A stretch of 64,000 bases of DNA, taken from positions 1-64,000 of the forward strand of contig NZ_RWIM01000064.1 of assembly GCF_009764645.1 (NCBI RefSeq), read 5' to 3'. The notes below the pieces were generated by a model. The model saw nothing but the letters and a program-made list of their open reading frames with translations. It made no database searches and was not told the origin of the DNA. The position numbers were made by a program, and so were the translations under genes. Origin of the DNA: Pseudomonas sp. PB106 (GTDB lineage: Bacteria > Pseudomonadota > Gammaproteobacteria > Pseudomonadales > Pseudomonadaceae). Numbering within the stretch: the first letter of the stretch is position 1; each line of letters opens with the position of its first letter. Below, one piece after another: positions 9,188 through 18,479 of this stretch.

Positions 9188-10675
9188 ATGGCCACACAAG
9201 AAAAGAGATCGCGGAAAATGGCTGGCGCGCAAACCCCGATGTGTACCGCGTTGTTGATCGATGGCGAATTGGTCGCCGGGGAAGGTTTCGTCGAGCCGAT
9301 TATCAACCCGGCTACCGGTGAAATTCTCACGCACATCGCCGAGGCCAGCACCGAGCAAGTCGAAGCCGCCATCCTCGCCGCCCACCGCGCCTTCGCCGAA
9401 TGGTCGCGCACCACGCCGCAGCAACGTTCAAACCTGCTGCTGGTCATCGCCAACGCCGTCGAAAAACACGCCGACCACCTCGCCCGCCTTGAATCGCTGA
9501 ACTGCGGCAAGCCGCTGCACTTGGCGCGTCAGGACGATCTGACCGCGACCGTTGATGTGTTTCGTTTCTTCGCTGGGGCCGTGCGTTGCCAGACTGGTCA
9601 GTTGAGCGGCGAATACCTGCCGGGCTACACCAGCATGGTGCGCCGCGATCCGATTGGCGTGGTCGCTTCGATTGCGCCGTGGAATTACCCGATCATGATG
9701 GCAGCGTGGAAAATCGCCCCGGCCCTCGCCGCCGGCAACACGCTGGTGTTCAAACCTTCAGAACACACGCCGCTGTCGATCCTCGCCTTGGCGCCAGCGC
9801 TGGCTGAAATCCTCCCGCGCGGGGTCATCAACATCATCTGCGGTGGCGGCGAAGGCGTCGGCAGCCATTTGGTCGGCCACGCCAAAGTGCGCATGGTCTC
9901 GCTGACCGGCGATATCGTCACCGGGCAGAAAATCCTCCAGGCCGCGGCGAAAACCCTGAAACGCACGCACCTCGAACTCGGCGGTAAAGCCCCGGTAATC
10001 GTCTGCAACGACGCCGATATTCAAGCCGTGGTCGACGGCGTGCGCACCTATGGTTACTACAACGCCGGGCAGGACTGCACCGCCGCCTGCCGGATCTACG
10101 CGCAGGCCGGAATTCACGACAAATTGGTCGCCGAACTCGGCGCCGCCGTCAGCAGCCTGCGCTTTGCGGGCAAACGTGACGCCGACAACGAGATTGGCCC
10201 GCTGATCAGCACCCGTCAGCGCGACCGTGTCGCCAGTTTCGTCGAGCGCGCCCTCGGTCAGCCGCACATTGAGCGGGTCACCGGTGCGGCGGTGCACTCC
10301 GGCGCCGGTTTCTACTATCAACCAACACTGCTCGCGGGTTGTAAACAGAGCGATGAAATCGTTCAACGCGAAGTGTTCGGCCCGGTGGTCACCGTGACCC
10401 GTTTCGACGAGCTTGCGCAGGCCGTCGACTGGGCCAACGATTCCGAATACGGCCTCGCCTCGTCGGTGTGGACACAGAATCTGGACAAGGCGATGCAGGT
10501 CGCCGCGCGCTTGCAGTACGGCTGCACGTGGATCAACAGCCATTTCATGCTCGTCAGCGAAATGCCCCACGGCGGGCTGAAACGCTCCGGTTACGGCAAA
10601 GACTTATCCAGTGATTCGCTGCAGGACTACAGCGTGGTGCGGCACATCATGGCCCGCCACGGCCAGCATCTCTGA
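9188..10675 (+). CDS. Aldehyde dehydrogenase, gamma-aminobutyraldehyde type (first copy)
   Basis: This 495-residue NAD(P)-dependent aldehyde dehydrogenase has the catalytic motifs LELGGKAP (general base Glu) and GQDCTA (nucleophilic Cys), and the N-terminal oxyanion region APWNYP. It resembles enzymes that oxidise 4-aminobutyraldehyde to GABA in putrescine breakdown; the substrate is inferred from the neighbouring polyamine-type ABC transporter. The start at 9188 is preceded by AAGGGAG, but ATG 9218 (MAGAQTP) is also possible. A second, closely related enzyme lies at 15067-16491, so the transporter genes are flanked by paralogues. Confidence 0.88.
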   Translation: MATQEKRSRKMAGAQTPMCTALLIDGELVAGEGFVEPIINPATGEILTHIAEASTEQVEAAILAAHRAFAEWSRTTPQQRSNLLLVIANAVEKHADHLARLESLNCGKPLHLARQDDLTATVDVFRFFAGAVRCQTGQLSGEYLPGYTSMVRRDPIGVVASIAPWNYPIMMAAWKIAPALAAGNTLVFKPSEHTPLSILALAPALAEILPRGVINIICGGGEGVGSHLVGHAKVRMVSLTGDIVTGQKILQAAAKTLKRTHLELGGKAPVIVCNDADIQAVVDGVRTYGYYNAGQDCTAACRIYAQAGIHDKLVAELGAAVSSLRFAGKRDADNEIGPLISTRQRDRVASFVERALGQPHIERVTGAAVHSGAGFYYQPTLLAGCKQSDEIVQREVFGPVVTVTRFDELAQAVDWANDSEYGLASSVWTQNLDKAMQVAARLQYGCTWINSHFMLVSEMPHGGLKRSGYGKDLSSDSLQDYSVVRHIMARHGQHL

Positions 10676-10758
10676 CTACGCTAATAACAAGCCGCCAACG
10701 GCAAGCTTCACCGCGTTCACAGCTGCCCCGACCATAATTTAAAGAAGAGGGTTCAACC

Positions 10759-11910
10759 ATGTTCGTGCACAAGACCGCACTGCTCAGTGCAATCACCACG
10801 GCCCTGCTGGCCAGTGCCAGCCTGCAAGCTGCCGAGCCGCTGAAGGCTGTCGGCGCTGGCGAGGGTCAGCTGGATATCGTTGCGTGGCCGGGTTACATCG
10901 AACGTGGCGAGAGCGATAAAGCCTACGACTGGGTGACTGGTTTCGAGCAGGAAACCGGCTGCAAGGTCAACGTGAAAACAGCGGCCACCTCGGACGAAAT
11001 GGTCAGCCTGATGGCCAAGGGCGGTTACGACCTGGTCACCGCGTCGGGCGATGCGTCGTTGCGGCTGATCGTCGGCAAGCGTGTGCAACCTATCAACACT
11101 GCGTTGATCCCGAACTGGAACACCCTCGACCCACGCCTCAAAGACGCGCCGTGGTATGTGGTCAACAACCAGACTTATGGCACCCCGTACCAGTGGGGCC
11201 CGAACGTGTTGATGTACAACACCAACGTGTTCAAGACCGCGCCGACCAGCTGGAACGTGGTGTTCGCCGCGCAGGATCTGCCCGACGGCAAACCGAACAA
11301 GGGCCGCGTGCAGGCGTATGACGGGCCGATCTACATCGCCGACGCGGCGCTGTATCTGAAGTCGACCAAACCTGAACTGGGCATCAAGGATCCGTACCAA
11401 CTCACCGAAGATCAGTACAAAGCCGTGCTCGATCTGTTGCGCGCGCAGCAGCCGCTGATCCACCGCTACTGGCATGACACCACGGTGCAGATGAGCGACT
11501 TCAAAAACGAAGGCGTGGTCGCGTCGAGCGCCTGGCCGTATCAGGTCAACGGCTTGATGAACGAGAAACAGCCGATCGCTTCGACCATTCCGAAAGAAGG
11601 CGCTACGGGCTGGGCTGATACCACCATGTTGCACGCCGAGGCCAAGCACCCGAACTGCGCGTACAAGTGGATGGACTGGTCGCTGAAACCGAAAGTCCAG
11701 GGTGATGTGGCGGCGTGGTTTGGTTCGTTGCCAGCCGTTCCGGCGGCGTGCAAGGAGAGTGAGTTGCTCGGTGCTGAAGGTTGCAAGACCAACGGTTTCG
11801 ACCAGTTCGACAAGATCGCCTTCTGGAAAACCCCGCAGGCTGAGGGCGGCAAGTTTGTGCCGTATAGCCGCTGGACCCAGGACTACATCGCGATCATGGG
11901 CGGCCGCTAG
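10759..11910 (+). CDS. ABC transporter periplasmic binding protein, PotD/YdcS-like
   Basis: This 383-residue extracytoplasmic solute-binding protein has a clear signal peptide (about residues 1-24, cleavage after LQAAE-type Ala). The mature part begins with GEGQLDIVAWPGYIERG, typical of the spermidine/putrescine-binding family. GAGG-type purine-rich bases at 10746-10751 act as ribosome-binding site. It is the first gene of a four-gene ABC set (ATPase 12134, permeases 13173 and 14098). The likely ligand is a polyamine or a related amine, inferred from family and the flanking aminoaldehyde dehydrogenases. Confidence 0.9.
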   Translation: MFVHKTALLSAITTALLASASLQAAEPLKAVGAGEGQLDIVAWPGYIERGESDKAYDWVTGFEQETGCKVNVKTAATSDEMVSLMAKGGYDLVTASGDASLRLIVGKRVQPINTALIPNWNTLDPRLKDAPWYVVNNQTYGTPYQWGPNVLMYNTNVFKTAPTSWNVVFAAQDLPDGKPNKGRVQAYDGPIYIADAALYLKSTKPELGIKDPYQLTEDQYKAVLDLLRAQQPLIHRYWHDTTVQMSDFKNEGVVASSAWPYQVNGLMNEKQPIASTIPKEGATGWADTTMLHAEAKHPNCAYKWMDWSLKPKVQGDVAAWFGSLPAVPAACKESELLGAEGCKTNGFDQFDKIAFWKTPQAEGGKFVPYSRWTQDYIAIMGGR

Positions 11911-11929
11911 CCTTCACTCGATGCCGCTC

Positions 11930-12036
11930 ATTCCCACGCTCTGCGTGGGAATGCATCACCGGACGCTCCGCGTCCATTCGCACGAGGTGACGCAGAGCGT
12001 CACAGGCTGCATTCCCATGCAGAGCGTGGGAACGAT
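11930..12036. repeat. Compound palindromic repeat with four nested hairpins
   Basis: Four small palindromes are strung together: 11931-11951 (TTCCCACGC/GCGTGGGAA), 11961-11975 (GGACGC/GCGTCC), 11987-12003 (GTGACGC/GCGTCAC) and 12012-12032 (TTCCCATGC/GCGTGGGAA). The outer two are also inverted copies of each other over 25 bases with one mismatch. It separates the binding-protein gene from the ATPase gene and could protect or attenuate mRNA. Similar dispersed elements are common between Pseudomonas genes. Confidence 0.85.
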
Positions 12037-12053
12037 CAATGGCACTGTCCTCC

Positions 12054-12083
12054 TGTAGGAGCTGCCGCAGGCTGCGATCTTTT
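12054..12083. repeat. REP element (single)
   Basis: A copy of the GTAGGAGCTGCCG-C/A-AGGCTGCGATC palindrome family that recurs throughout this window. It stands alone between the compound repeat and the ATPase gene, within the ABC operon. Confidence 0.9.
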
Positions 12084-12133
12084 CGACGCACACACGACTT
12101 TTTTGAAAGCCCGCTTTACCGGAGCACCGCACC

Positions 12134-13171
12134 ATGACGCTTGCAGTCCAGTTCACCAACGTTTCCCGGCAGTTCGGCGAGGTGAAGGCCGTTGACCGGG
12201 TTTCCATCGATATTCAGGACGGCGAGTTCTTTTCCATGCTTGGCCCTTCGGGCTCGGGCAAAACCACCTGCCTGCGCCTGATCGCCGGGTTCGAACAACC
12301 GAACGCCGGCTCGATCCGCATTCACGGCGCTGAAGCGGCCGGTTTGCCGCCGTATCAACGTGACGTCAACACGGTGTTTCAGGATTACGCGCTGTTCCCG
12401 CACATGAACGTGCTCGACAACGTCGCTTACGGTTTGAAGGTCAAAGGCGTCGGCAAAACCGAGCGCCATAAACGCGCCGAAGAAGCCTTGGACATGGTCG
12501 CCCTCGGCGGTTACGGCGCGCGTAAACCGGTGCAATTGTCCGGTGGTCAACGCCAGCGCGTCGCCCTCGCCCGCGCCTTGGTCAATCGTCCGCGCGTGCT
12601 GTTGCTCGATGAGCCTTTGGGCGCACTCGACCTGAAACTGCGCGAGCAAATGCAAAGCGAACTGAAGAAGCTGCAACGCCAACTCGGCATCACCTTCATC
12701 TTCGTCACCCACGATCAAACCGAAGCGCTGTCGATGTCCGATCGCGTCGCCGTATTCAACAAGGGCCGCATCGAACAGGTCGACACCCCGCGCAATCTGT
12801 ACATGAAACCGACCACCACATTTGTCGCCGAATTCGTCGGCACCTCGAACGTGATTCGTGGCGATCTGGCCCGCCAAATCAGTGGCCATCCGCAGCCGTT
12901 TTCAATCCGCCCGGAACACGTGCGTTTCGCTGAAGGCCCGCTGGCCAGTCACGAAATCGAAGTCAGCGGTCTGCTCCACGACATCCAGTATCAGGGCAGC
13001 GCCACGCGTTATGAATTGAAGCTGGAAAACGGCCAGACCCTGAGCATCAGTCACGCCAACAATCAGTGGATCGACAGCAGCGCGCAGCATCAGACCGGCC
13101 AGCGCCTGAGCGCGCGGTGGGCACGGGAAGCGATGATTGCGCTGCACGACACCGTGGCAAGTGGGGTGTGA
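12134..13171 (+). CDS. ABC transporter ATP-binding protein, PotA-like
   Basis: This 345-residue ATPase shows Walker A GPSGSGKTT, a Q-loop (FQDYALFPHMNV), the signature LSGGQRQRV, Walker B VLLLDEP and the switch His in VTHDQTEA. A C-terminal TOBE-type domain begins near residue 235. It energises import by the two permeases downstream. Its stop codon is one base from the next start, so the genes are translationally linked. Confidence 0.95.
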   Translation: MTLAVQFTNVSRQFGEVKAVDRVSIDIQDGEFFSMLGPSGSGKTTCLRLIAGFEQPNAGSIRIHGAEAAGLPPYQRDVNTVFQDYALFPHMNVLDNVAYGLKVKGVGKTERHKRAEEALDMVALGGYGARKPVQLSGGQRQRVALARALVNRPRVLLLDEPLGALDLKLREQMQSELKKLQRQLGITFIFVTHDQTEALSMSDRVAVFNKGRIEQVDTPRNLYMKPTTTFVAEFVGTSNVIRGDLARQISGHPQPFSIRPEHVRFAEGPLASHEIEVSGLLHDIQYQGSATRYELKLENGQTLSISHANNQWIDSSAQHQTGQRLSARWAREAMIALHDTVASGV

Positions 13172-13172
13172 C

Positions 13173-14108
13173 ATGAGCACGCTTGCGATGACTGCATCGC
13201 CGCCGTTGCGCAGGTTTTCCAACCTGCTCTACCGCAAACCGAACCTGTATCTGTCGATGCTGTTGGTGCCGCCGCTGCTGTGGTTCGGCGCGATTTATCT
13301 CGGCTCGTTGCTGGTGCTGCTGTGGCAAGGTTTCTACACCTTTGACGACTTCACCATGGAGGTCACCCCTGACCTGACCCTGGCCAATTTTGCCGCGCTG
13401 TTTCAGCCGTCGAACTTCGACATCATCCTGCGCACGCTGAGCATGGCCATCGTCGTTTCGATCGCCAGCGCCATCGTCGCGTTTCCGATCGCCTACTACA
13501 TGGCGCGCTACACCACGGGCAAAACCAAAGCGTTTTTCTACATCGCGGTGATGATGCCGATGTGGGCCAGTTACATCGTCAAGGCCTACGCGTGGACGTT
13601 GCTGCTGGCCAAGGGCGGCGTGGCGCAGTGGTTCGTGCAGCATCTTGGATTGGAGCCCGTGTTGCAGTTCATTCTGGGGATTCCCGGGGTGGGCGGCAGC
13701 ACCTTGTCGACCTCGCATTTGGGGCGGTTCATGGTGTTCGTTTATATCTGGCTGCCATTCATGATTCTGCCGATTCAGGCATCGCTGGAGCGTCTGCCGC
13801 CGTCGCTGTTGCAGGCTTCCGCTGACCTTGGTGCGAAGCCGCGTCAAACCTTTATGCAGGTGATTTTGCCGCTGTCGATTCCGGGGATTGCTGCCGGTTC
13901 GATCTTCACGTTTTCGCTGACCCTGGGCGACTTCATCGTGCCGCAACTGGTCGGCCCGCCGGGCTACTTCGTCGGCAGCATGGTGTACGCGCAGCAAGGT
14001 GCGATCGGCAATATGCCGATGGCCGCCGCGTTTACCTTGGTGCCAATTGTGTTGATCGCGGTGTACCTGTCCATCGTCAAACGACTGGGGGCCTTCGATG
14101 CGCTCTGA
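13173..14108 (+). CDS. ABC transporter permease, PotB-like
   Basis: This 311-residue inner-membrane permease has about six transmembrane helices and the EAA loop ([13 protein letters not shown]) that contacts the ATPase. The frame is open from 13137, but ATG 13173 follows the ATPase stop directly and gives a normal N-terminus ([15 protein letters not shown]). It overlaps the next permease by 11 bases. It forms the translocation channel with that partner. Confidence 0.93.
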   Translation: MSTLAMTASPPLRRFSNLLYRKPNLYLSMLLVPPLLWFGAIYLGSLLVLLWQGFYTFDDFTMEVTPDLTLANFAALFQPSNFDIILRTLSMAIVVSIASAIVAFPIAYYMARYTTGKTKAFFYIAVMMPMWASYIVKAYAWTLLLAKGGVAQWFVQHLGLEPVLQFILGIPGVGGSTLSTSHLGRFMVFVYIWLPFMILPIQASLERLPPSLLQASADLGAKPRQTFMQVILPLSIPGIAAGSIFTFSLTLGDFIVPQLVGPPGYFVGSMVYAQQGAIGNMPMAAAFTLVPIVLIAVYLSIVKRLGAFDAL

Positions 14109-14907
14109 GAAAGCATCATTAGGCTTAAAGATCGCAGCCTGGGGCGGGTTGGTGTTTCTGCACTTTCCGATCCTGATCATCTTCCTTTACGCCTTCAACA
14201 CCGAGGAAGCCGCGTTCAGTTTTCCGCCGAAGGGCTTCACGTTGCACTGGTTCAGCGTGGCGTTTTCGCGGCCTGACGTTTTGGAGTCGATCAAGCTTTC
14301 ATTGCAGATCGCGGCCATCGCCACGTTGATTGCGATGGTGCTCGGCACCTTGGCTTCGGCAGCGTTGTACCGCCGCGACTTCTTCGGCAAACAGGGCATT
14401 TCGCTGATGCTGATCCTGCCGATTGCGTTGCCGGGGATCATCACCGGGATCGCGCTGCTGGCGACGTTCAAGACGCTGGGGATCGAGCCGGGGATGTTCA
14501 CCATCATTGTCGGCCACGCGACCTTCTGCGTGGTGATCGTCTACAACAACGTCATCGCCCGCCTGCGCCGTACTTCGCACAGTCTGATCGAGGCCTCGAT
14601 GGACCTCGGCGCCGATGGCTGGCAGACCTTCCGCTACATCATCCTGCCGAACCTCGGCTCGGCGTTGCTGGCCGGGGGCATGTTGGCATTTGCGCTGTCA
14701 TTCGACGAAATCATCGTCACCACGTTTACCGCCGGGCATGAGCGCACGTTGCCGTTGTGGCTGCTCAATCAACTGAGCCGGCCACGGGATGTGCCGGTGA
14801 CCAACGTCGTCGCGATGCTGGTGATGATGGTGACGATGCTGCCGATCCTTGGCGCGTATTACCTGACGCGCGGCGGCGAGAGTGTCGCTGGTAGCGGCGG
14901 TAAATAA
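14098..14907 (+). CDS. ABC transporter permease, PotC-like
   Basis: This 269-residue second permease subunit has about six transmembrane helices and an EAA loop ([14 protein letters not shown]). Its ATG lies within the 3' end of the previous permease gene, as is usual for PotB/PotC pairs. It is the last gene before a REP doublet, which may mark a transcript boundary before the second aldehyde dehydrogenase. Confidence 0.93.
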   Translation: MRSEKASLGLKIAAWGGLVFLHFPILIIFLYAFNTEEAAFSFPPKGFTLHWFSVAFSRPDVLESIKLSLQIAAIATLIAMVLGTLASAALYRRDFFGKQGISLMLILPIALPGIITGIALLATFKTLGIEPGMFTIIVGHATFCVVIVYNNVIARLRRTSHSLIEASMDLGADGWQTFRYIILPNLGSALLAGGMLAFALSFDEIIVTTFTAGHERTLPLWLLNQLSRPRDVPVTNVVAMLVMMVTMLPILGAYYLTRGGESVAGSGGK

Positions 14908-14935
14908 CCGAATAACCGAACTAACCGAATCCCGT

Positions 14936-15017
14936 GTAGGAGCTGCCGAAGGCTGCGATCTTTTGATCTTGATCTTCAAAGCAACATCAAAAGATCGCAG
15001 CCTTCGGCAGCTCCTAC
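14936..15017. repeat. REP doublet (two inverted REPs)
   Basis: Two REP copies face each other: GTAGGAGCTGCCGAAGG at 14936 and its inverse ending CAGCTCCTAC at 15017. The arms of about 32 bases pair almost perfectly around a short spacer. It can form a long hairpin between the PotC-like gene and the second dehydrogenase. Confidence 0.95.
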
Positions 15018-15066
15018 AGGGGTTCGGTTTCGGCAGAACAATAAAGTGTTAGTGAGGACAACAGAC

Positions 15067-16491
15067 ATGCAAACCAAACTCTTGATCAACGGCCAACTGG
15101 TCAACGGCGAAGGCCCGGCGCAACCAGTGCTCAATCCCTCGCTCGGCGAAGTTCTGGTTGAAATCAACGAAGCCAGCGAAGCCCAGGTCGACGCTGCCGT
15201 GCGCGCTGCCGACAACGCTTTCGCCGACTGGTCGCAAACCGCGCCGAAAGACCGCTCGCTGCTGCTGCTCAAACTCGCCGACGCCATCGAAGCTCACGGC
15301 GAAGAACTGGCCAAACTCGAATCCGACAACTGCGGCAAACCCTACAGCGCCGCGCTCAACGACGAGATTCCGGCGATTGCCGACGTGTTCCGTTTCTTCG
15401 CCGGCGCCAGCCGTTGCATGAGCGGTTCGGCCGGTGGCGAATATCTGCCCGGCCACACCTCGATGATCCGCCGCGACCCGGTGGGCGTGATCGCTTCCAT
15501 CGCGCCATGGAACTACCCGCTGATGATGGTCGCCTGGAAAATCGCCCCGGCGCTGGCGGCCGGTAATACCGTGGTGCTCAAGCCGTCGGAACAAACGCCG
15601 CTCACTGCGTTGCGTCTGGCCGAACTGGCGTCGGAAATCTTCCCGGCTGGCGTACTCAATCTGGTGTTTGGTCGCGGTCCTACTGTTGGTAGTCCGTTGG
15701 TCACCCATCCGAAGGTGCGCATGGTCTCGCTGACCGGCTCCATCGCTACGGGCGCCAATATCATTTCCAGCACCGCCGACAGCGTCAAACGCATGCACAT
15801 GGAACTCGGTGGCAAGGCGCCGGTGATCATTTTCGACGACGCGGATATCGATGCGGCGGTGGAAGGTATTCGCACCTTTGGCTTCTACAACGCCGGGCAG
15901 GATTGCACCGCCGCGTGCCGGATTTATGCGCAGCAAGGTATCTACGACAAGTTCGTCGAGAAGCTCGGCGCGGCGGTCAGCAGCATCAAGTACGGTTTGC
16001 AGGATGATCCGTCGACTGAACTGGGACCGTTGATCACGGCGCAGCATCGCGACCGTGTTGCCGGGTTTGTCGAGCGTGCGGTGGCGCAATCGCACATCCG
16101 CTTGATCACTGGCGGCAAGGCTGTCGACGGTAACGGCTTCTTCTTTGAACCGACCGTGTTGGCCGATGCCCAGCAGGACGACGAAATCGTTCGCCGCGAA
16201 GTGTTTGGGCCGGTGGTTTCGGTGACCAAGTTCACCGATGAAGCGCAGGCGCTGGAATGGGCCAACGATTCCGACTACGGCCTCGCGTCCTCGGTGTGGA
16301 CAGCGGATGTCGGCCGCGCGCATCGCATGTCGGCGCGTTTGCAGTACGGCTGCACGTGGGTGAACACGCACTTCATGCTTGTCAGCGAAATGCCCCATGG
16401 CGGTCAGAAATTGTCTGGTTACGGGAAAGACATGTCCATGTATGGGCTGGAGGACTACACCACTGTTCGGCATGTGATGTTCAAGCATTAA
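15067..16491 (+). CDS. Aldehyde dehydrogenase, gamma-aminobutyraldehyde type (second copy)
   Basis: This 474-residue aldehyde dehydrogenase is closely similar along its length to the protein at 9188-10675. It has the same [16 protein letters not shown] and [11 protein letters not shown] motifs and the same C-terminal GYGKDMS pattern. ATG 15067 is chosen because it gives [12 protein letters not shown], the usual family N-terminus, with GTGAGGA upstream. Probable reaction: oxidation of 4-aminobutyraldehyde or a similar omega-aminoaldehyde. Why two copies flank one transporter is unknown; different aldehydes or regulation are possible. Confidence 0.88.
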   Translation: MQTKLLINGQLVNGEGPAQPVLNPSLGEVLVEINEASEAQVDAAVRAADNAFADWSQTAPKDRSLLLLKLADAIEAHGEELAKLESDNCGKPYSAALNDEIPAIADVFRFFAGASRCMSGSAGGEYLPGHTSMIRRDPVGVIASIAPWNYPLMMVAWKIAPALAAGNTVVLKPSEQTPLTALRLAELASEIFPAGVLNLVFGRGPTVGSPLVTHPKVRMVSLTGSIATGANIISSTADSVKRMHMELGGKAPVIIFDDADIDAAVEGIRTFGFYNAGQDCTAACRIYAQQGIYDKFVEKLGAAVSSIKYGLQDDPSTELGPLITAQHRDRVAGFVERAVAQSHIRLITGGKAVDGNGFFFEPTVLADAQQDDEIVRREVFGPVVSVTKFTDEAQALEWANDSDYGLASSVWTADVGRAHRMSARLQYGCTWVNTHFMLVSEMPHGGQKLSGYGKDMSMYGLEDYTTVRHVMFKH

Positions 16492-16496
16492 CGGCG

Positions 16497-16574
16497 AAAA
16501 GATCGCAGCCTGCGGCGGCTCCTAAATGATGGACGCCGCTCTTCTGTAGGAGCTGCCGCACGCTGCGATCTTTT
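16497..16574. repeat. REP pair
   Basis: One REP (16497-16525, inverse orientation) is followed by one in the forward orientation (16545-16574). Both carry single-base changes from the main form (GGCGGCTCCTA; CCGCACGCTG). It separates the dehydrogenase from the permease gene. Confidence 0.9.
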
Positions 16575-16716
16575 CCGCGACACACGGACGATGTCGGCGA
16601 CTCACCACCAGGCTTCACCGAAACCAAAACAACAACTACCGAACCGGGCGGCGCCTGCATGGCCCCGCCACGGCCTCGGCCATCCGAAATCTGCCGATTT
16701 CACGGAGCAAACACAC

Positions 16717-18201
16717 ATGAGTTCCTCACCCGATCTCGCCACAGCCGTTGCCGACAGCGATGCCGAACAACTGCGCAAACTGGGCTACACCTCGAACTTC
16801 AACCGCAGCATGAGCCTGTGGGAAAACTTCGCTTTAGGCTTCACTTATCTGTCACCGGTTGTAGGGGTTTATACCCTTTTCGGCCTGTGCCTCGCCGCTG
16901 GCGGCCCACCGATGTTCTGGGCCTACTTGCTGGTCGGTTGCGGCCAGTTGCTGGTGTGCCTGATCTTCGGCGAGGTGGTTTCACAATTCCCGATTTCCGG
17001 CGGCGTTTACCCTTGGGCACGCCGATTGGTCGGTAAAAAATGGGCATGGATGGTCGGCTGGATCTACTCCATCGCCCTCTGCGTCACCATCGCTGCCGTT
17101 GCGGTCGGCGCTGGCCCGTACCTGGCCGCCATGCTCGGTTTTGAGCCGAGCAACAACACCAACATCGTCATCGCCCTGGTACTGACCCTGTTCGCCACAC
17201 TGGTCAACCTCAGCGGCACCAAAGTGCTGGCGCGCATCGCCATGTTCGGCTTCCTCTGCGAACTGATCGGCGCAGTGATCGTCGGCGTTTACCTGCTGGT
17301 GTTCGAACGTCATCAACCGCTCAGCGTGCTGTTCAACACCTTCGACATCAGCGTCGACGGCTCGTACCTGCCGGCGTTCCTCACCGCATCGCTGGCGGGG
17401 ATGTTCCTCTACTACGGCTTCGAGGCCTGCGGCGATGTCGCCGAAGAAACCCCGAACCCGAGCGCAAAAATCCCGGTGGCCATGCGCATGACCATTTACA
17501 TCGGCGGCATCGCGGCGATGTTCGCCTGCCTGGCGCTGATCCTCGCCGTGCCGGACATGCAAGCGGTGATCAACGGCACCGACAAAGACCCGGTCACCAC
17601 CATCCTCAACAACGCCTTCGGCCCGGTCGGCTCGAAAGTAGTGATGGGCGTGGTAATGATTTCCTTCATCTCCTGCGTCATCAGCCTACAAGCCGCGGCG
17701 AGCCGTCTGCTGTACTCCTACGCTCGCGATGAAATGGTCATCGGCAGCCGACTGCTGAAAAAGATTTCTCCTACCACCCAAGTACCGGTTGCCGCACTGT
17801 TCGTGTCCGGCGTCCTGCCGGCGCTGATCATCGCCCTCGGCTTCCTCCTGCAAGACGCCGTGGCCACCATCGTCAGCTTCGCCGCCATCGGCATCTACCT
17901 CGCGTTCCAGATGATCGTCCTGGCCGCGCTGTACGCCCGCAGCAAAGGCTGGAAACCGAGCGGCAAATTCACCCTCGGCGCGTGGGGCTGGCCGGTGAAC
18001 ATTGGCGCACTGGTGTACGGCGTCGGCGCAATCATCAACATGGCCTGGCCACGCACGCCGGATGCGGCGTGGTATGTGAACTATGCGATGGTGTTGAGCA
18101 CGGCGATCGTGATTGGCTTGGGCCTGGTTTATATGTGGATTGGCAAGCCGTATGACCACGGCAAGGCGCCGGCTGGGGATGCTTGGAAGGTGAGTCGCTA
18201 A
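16717..18201 (+). CDS. APC-superfamily amino acid/GABA permease
   Basis: This 494-residue membrane transporter has about twelve hydrophobic segments. The N-terminal consensus NFALGFTYLSPVVGVYTLF and the SGGVYPWAR loop are typical of the APC superfamily, amino acid/choline (GABA permease-like) branch. The frame is open from 16591, but ATG 16717 with CGGAGCA upstream gives the expected short cytoplasmic N-terminus. Next to two aminobutyraldehyde-type dehydrogenases, GABA or a related amino acid is the likely substrate; this is inferred. Its stop overlaps the stop of the small gene on the other strand. Confidence 0.88.
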   Translation: MSSSPDLATAVADSDAEQLRKLGYTSNFNRSMSLWENFALGFTYLSPVVGVYTLFGLCLAAGGPPMFWAYLLVGCGQLLVCLIFGEVVSQFPISGGVYPWARRLVGKKWAWMVGWIYSIALCVTIAAVAVGAGPYLAAMLGFEPSNNTNIVIALVLTLFATLVNLSGTKVLARIAMFGFLCELIGAVIVGVYLLVFERHQPLSVLFNTFDISVDGSYLPAFLTASLAGMFLYYGFEACGDVAEETPNPSAKIPVAMRMTIYIGGIAAMFACLALILAVPDMQAVINGTDKDPVTTILNNAFGPVGSKVVMGVVMISFISCVISLQAAASRLLYSYARDEMVIGSRLLKKISPTTQVPVAALFVSGVLPALIIALGFLLQDAVATIVSFAAIGIYLAFQMIVLAALYARSKGWKPSGKFTLGAWGWPVNIGALVYGVGAIINMAWPRTPDAAWYVNYAMVLSTAIVIGLGLVYMWIGKPYDHGKAPAGDAWKVSR

Positions 18202-18362
18202 GAAGAATCACCCCGGAATCGAGATTTGATTCCGGGGTCTCCTCGAAGCACTGCCATCAATTCATCAGTACGCCATTTGATATCGGCTTTACCTCTAACA
18301 GCTTCGAAGCGATCCAGATCGATCACCTTTCTCTTTTTACCCTTCGCTTCATCTTTGCTCAC
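18198..18362 (-). CDS. Small conserved-looking basic protein, 54 residues
   Basis: An ORF read on the minus strand starts at GTG 18362 and ends at TAG 18198-18200. The product is Lys/Arg/Asp-rich: it begins VSKDEAKGKKRKVIDLDR and ends IKSRFRGDSS. GGGAGAAG at 18377-18370 is a good ribosome-binding site at normal spacing. The codon use (AAA, GAT, AGA) differs from the GC-rich neighbours, as expected of a real gene in an AT-richer patch. The 29-base palindrome at 18210-18238 lies inside its last 14 codons. I do not recognise the family. It overlaps the permease stop tail to tail. Confidence 0.55.
   Translation of the reverse strand: MSKDEAKGKKRKVIDLDRFEAVRGKADIKWRTDELMAVLRGDPGIKSRFRGDSS
18210..18238. 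terminator. Perfect 11-bp hairpin after the APC permease
   Basis: ACCCCGGAATC and GATTCCGGGGT form an 11-bp perfect stem around a 7-base loop, 9 bases after the permease stop. There is no clear T run, so factor-independent termination is uncertain. It also encodes part of the 54-residue protein on the other strand. Confidence 0.5.
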
Positions 18363-18479
18363 AGAATTGCTTCTCCCTTTTCCCGATTGCTAACTCATAA
18401 AGGAAAATCTTCGGTGCAGGGATGGTTTAGCAGCGGAAGCTAAAAAAACAGGCATTTCCTACAGATATGACCTTCCTGA

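Noticed and set aside
15049..16488. 479-codon frame antisense to the second aldehyde dehydrogenase
   Set aside because: It mirrors a clearly coding gene; the translation has no recognisable domain.
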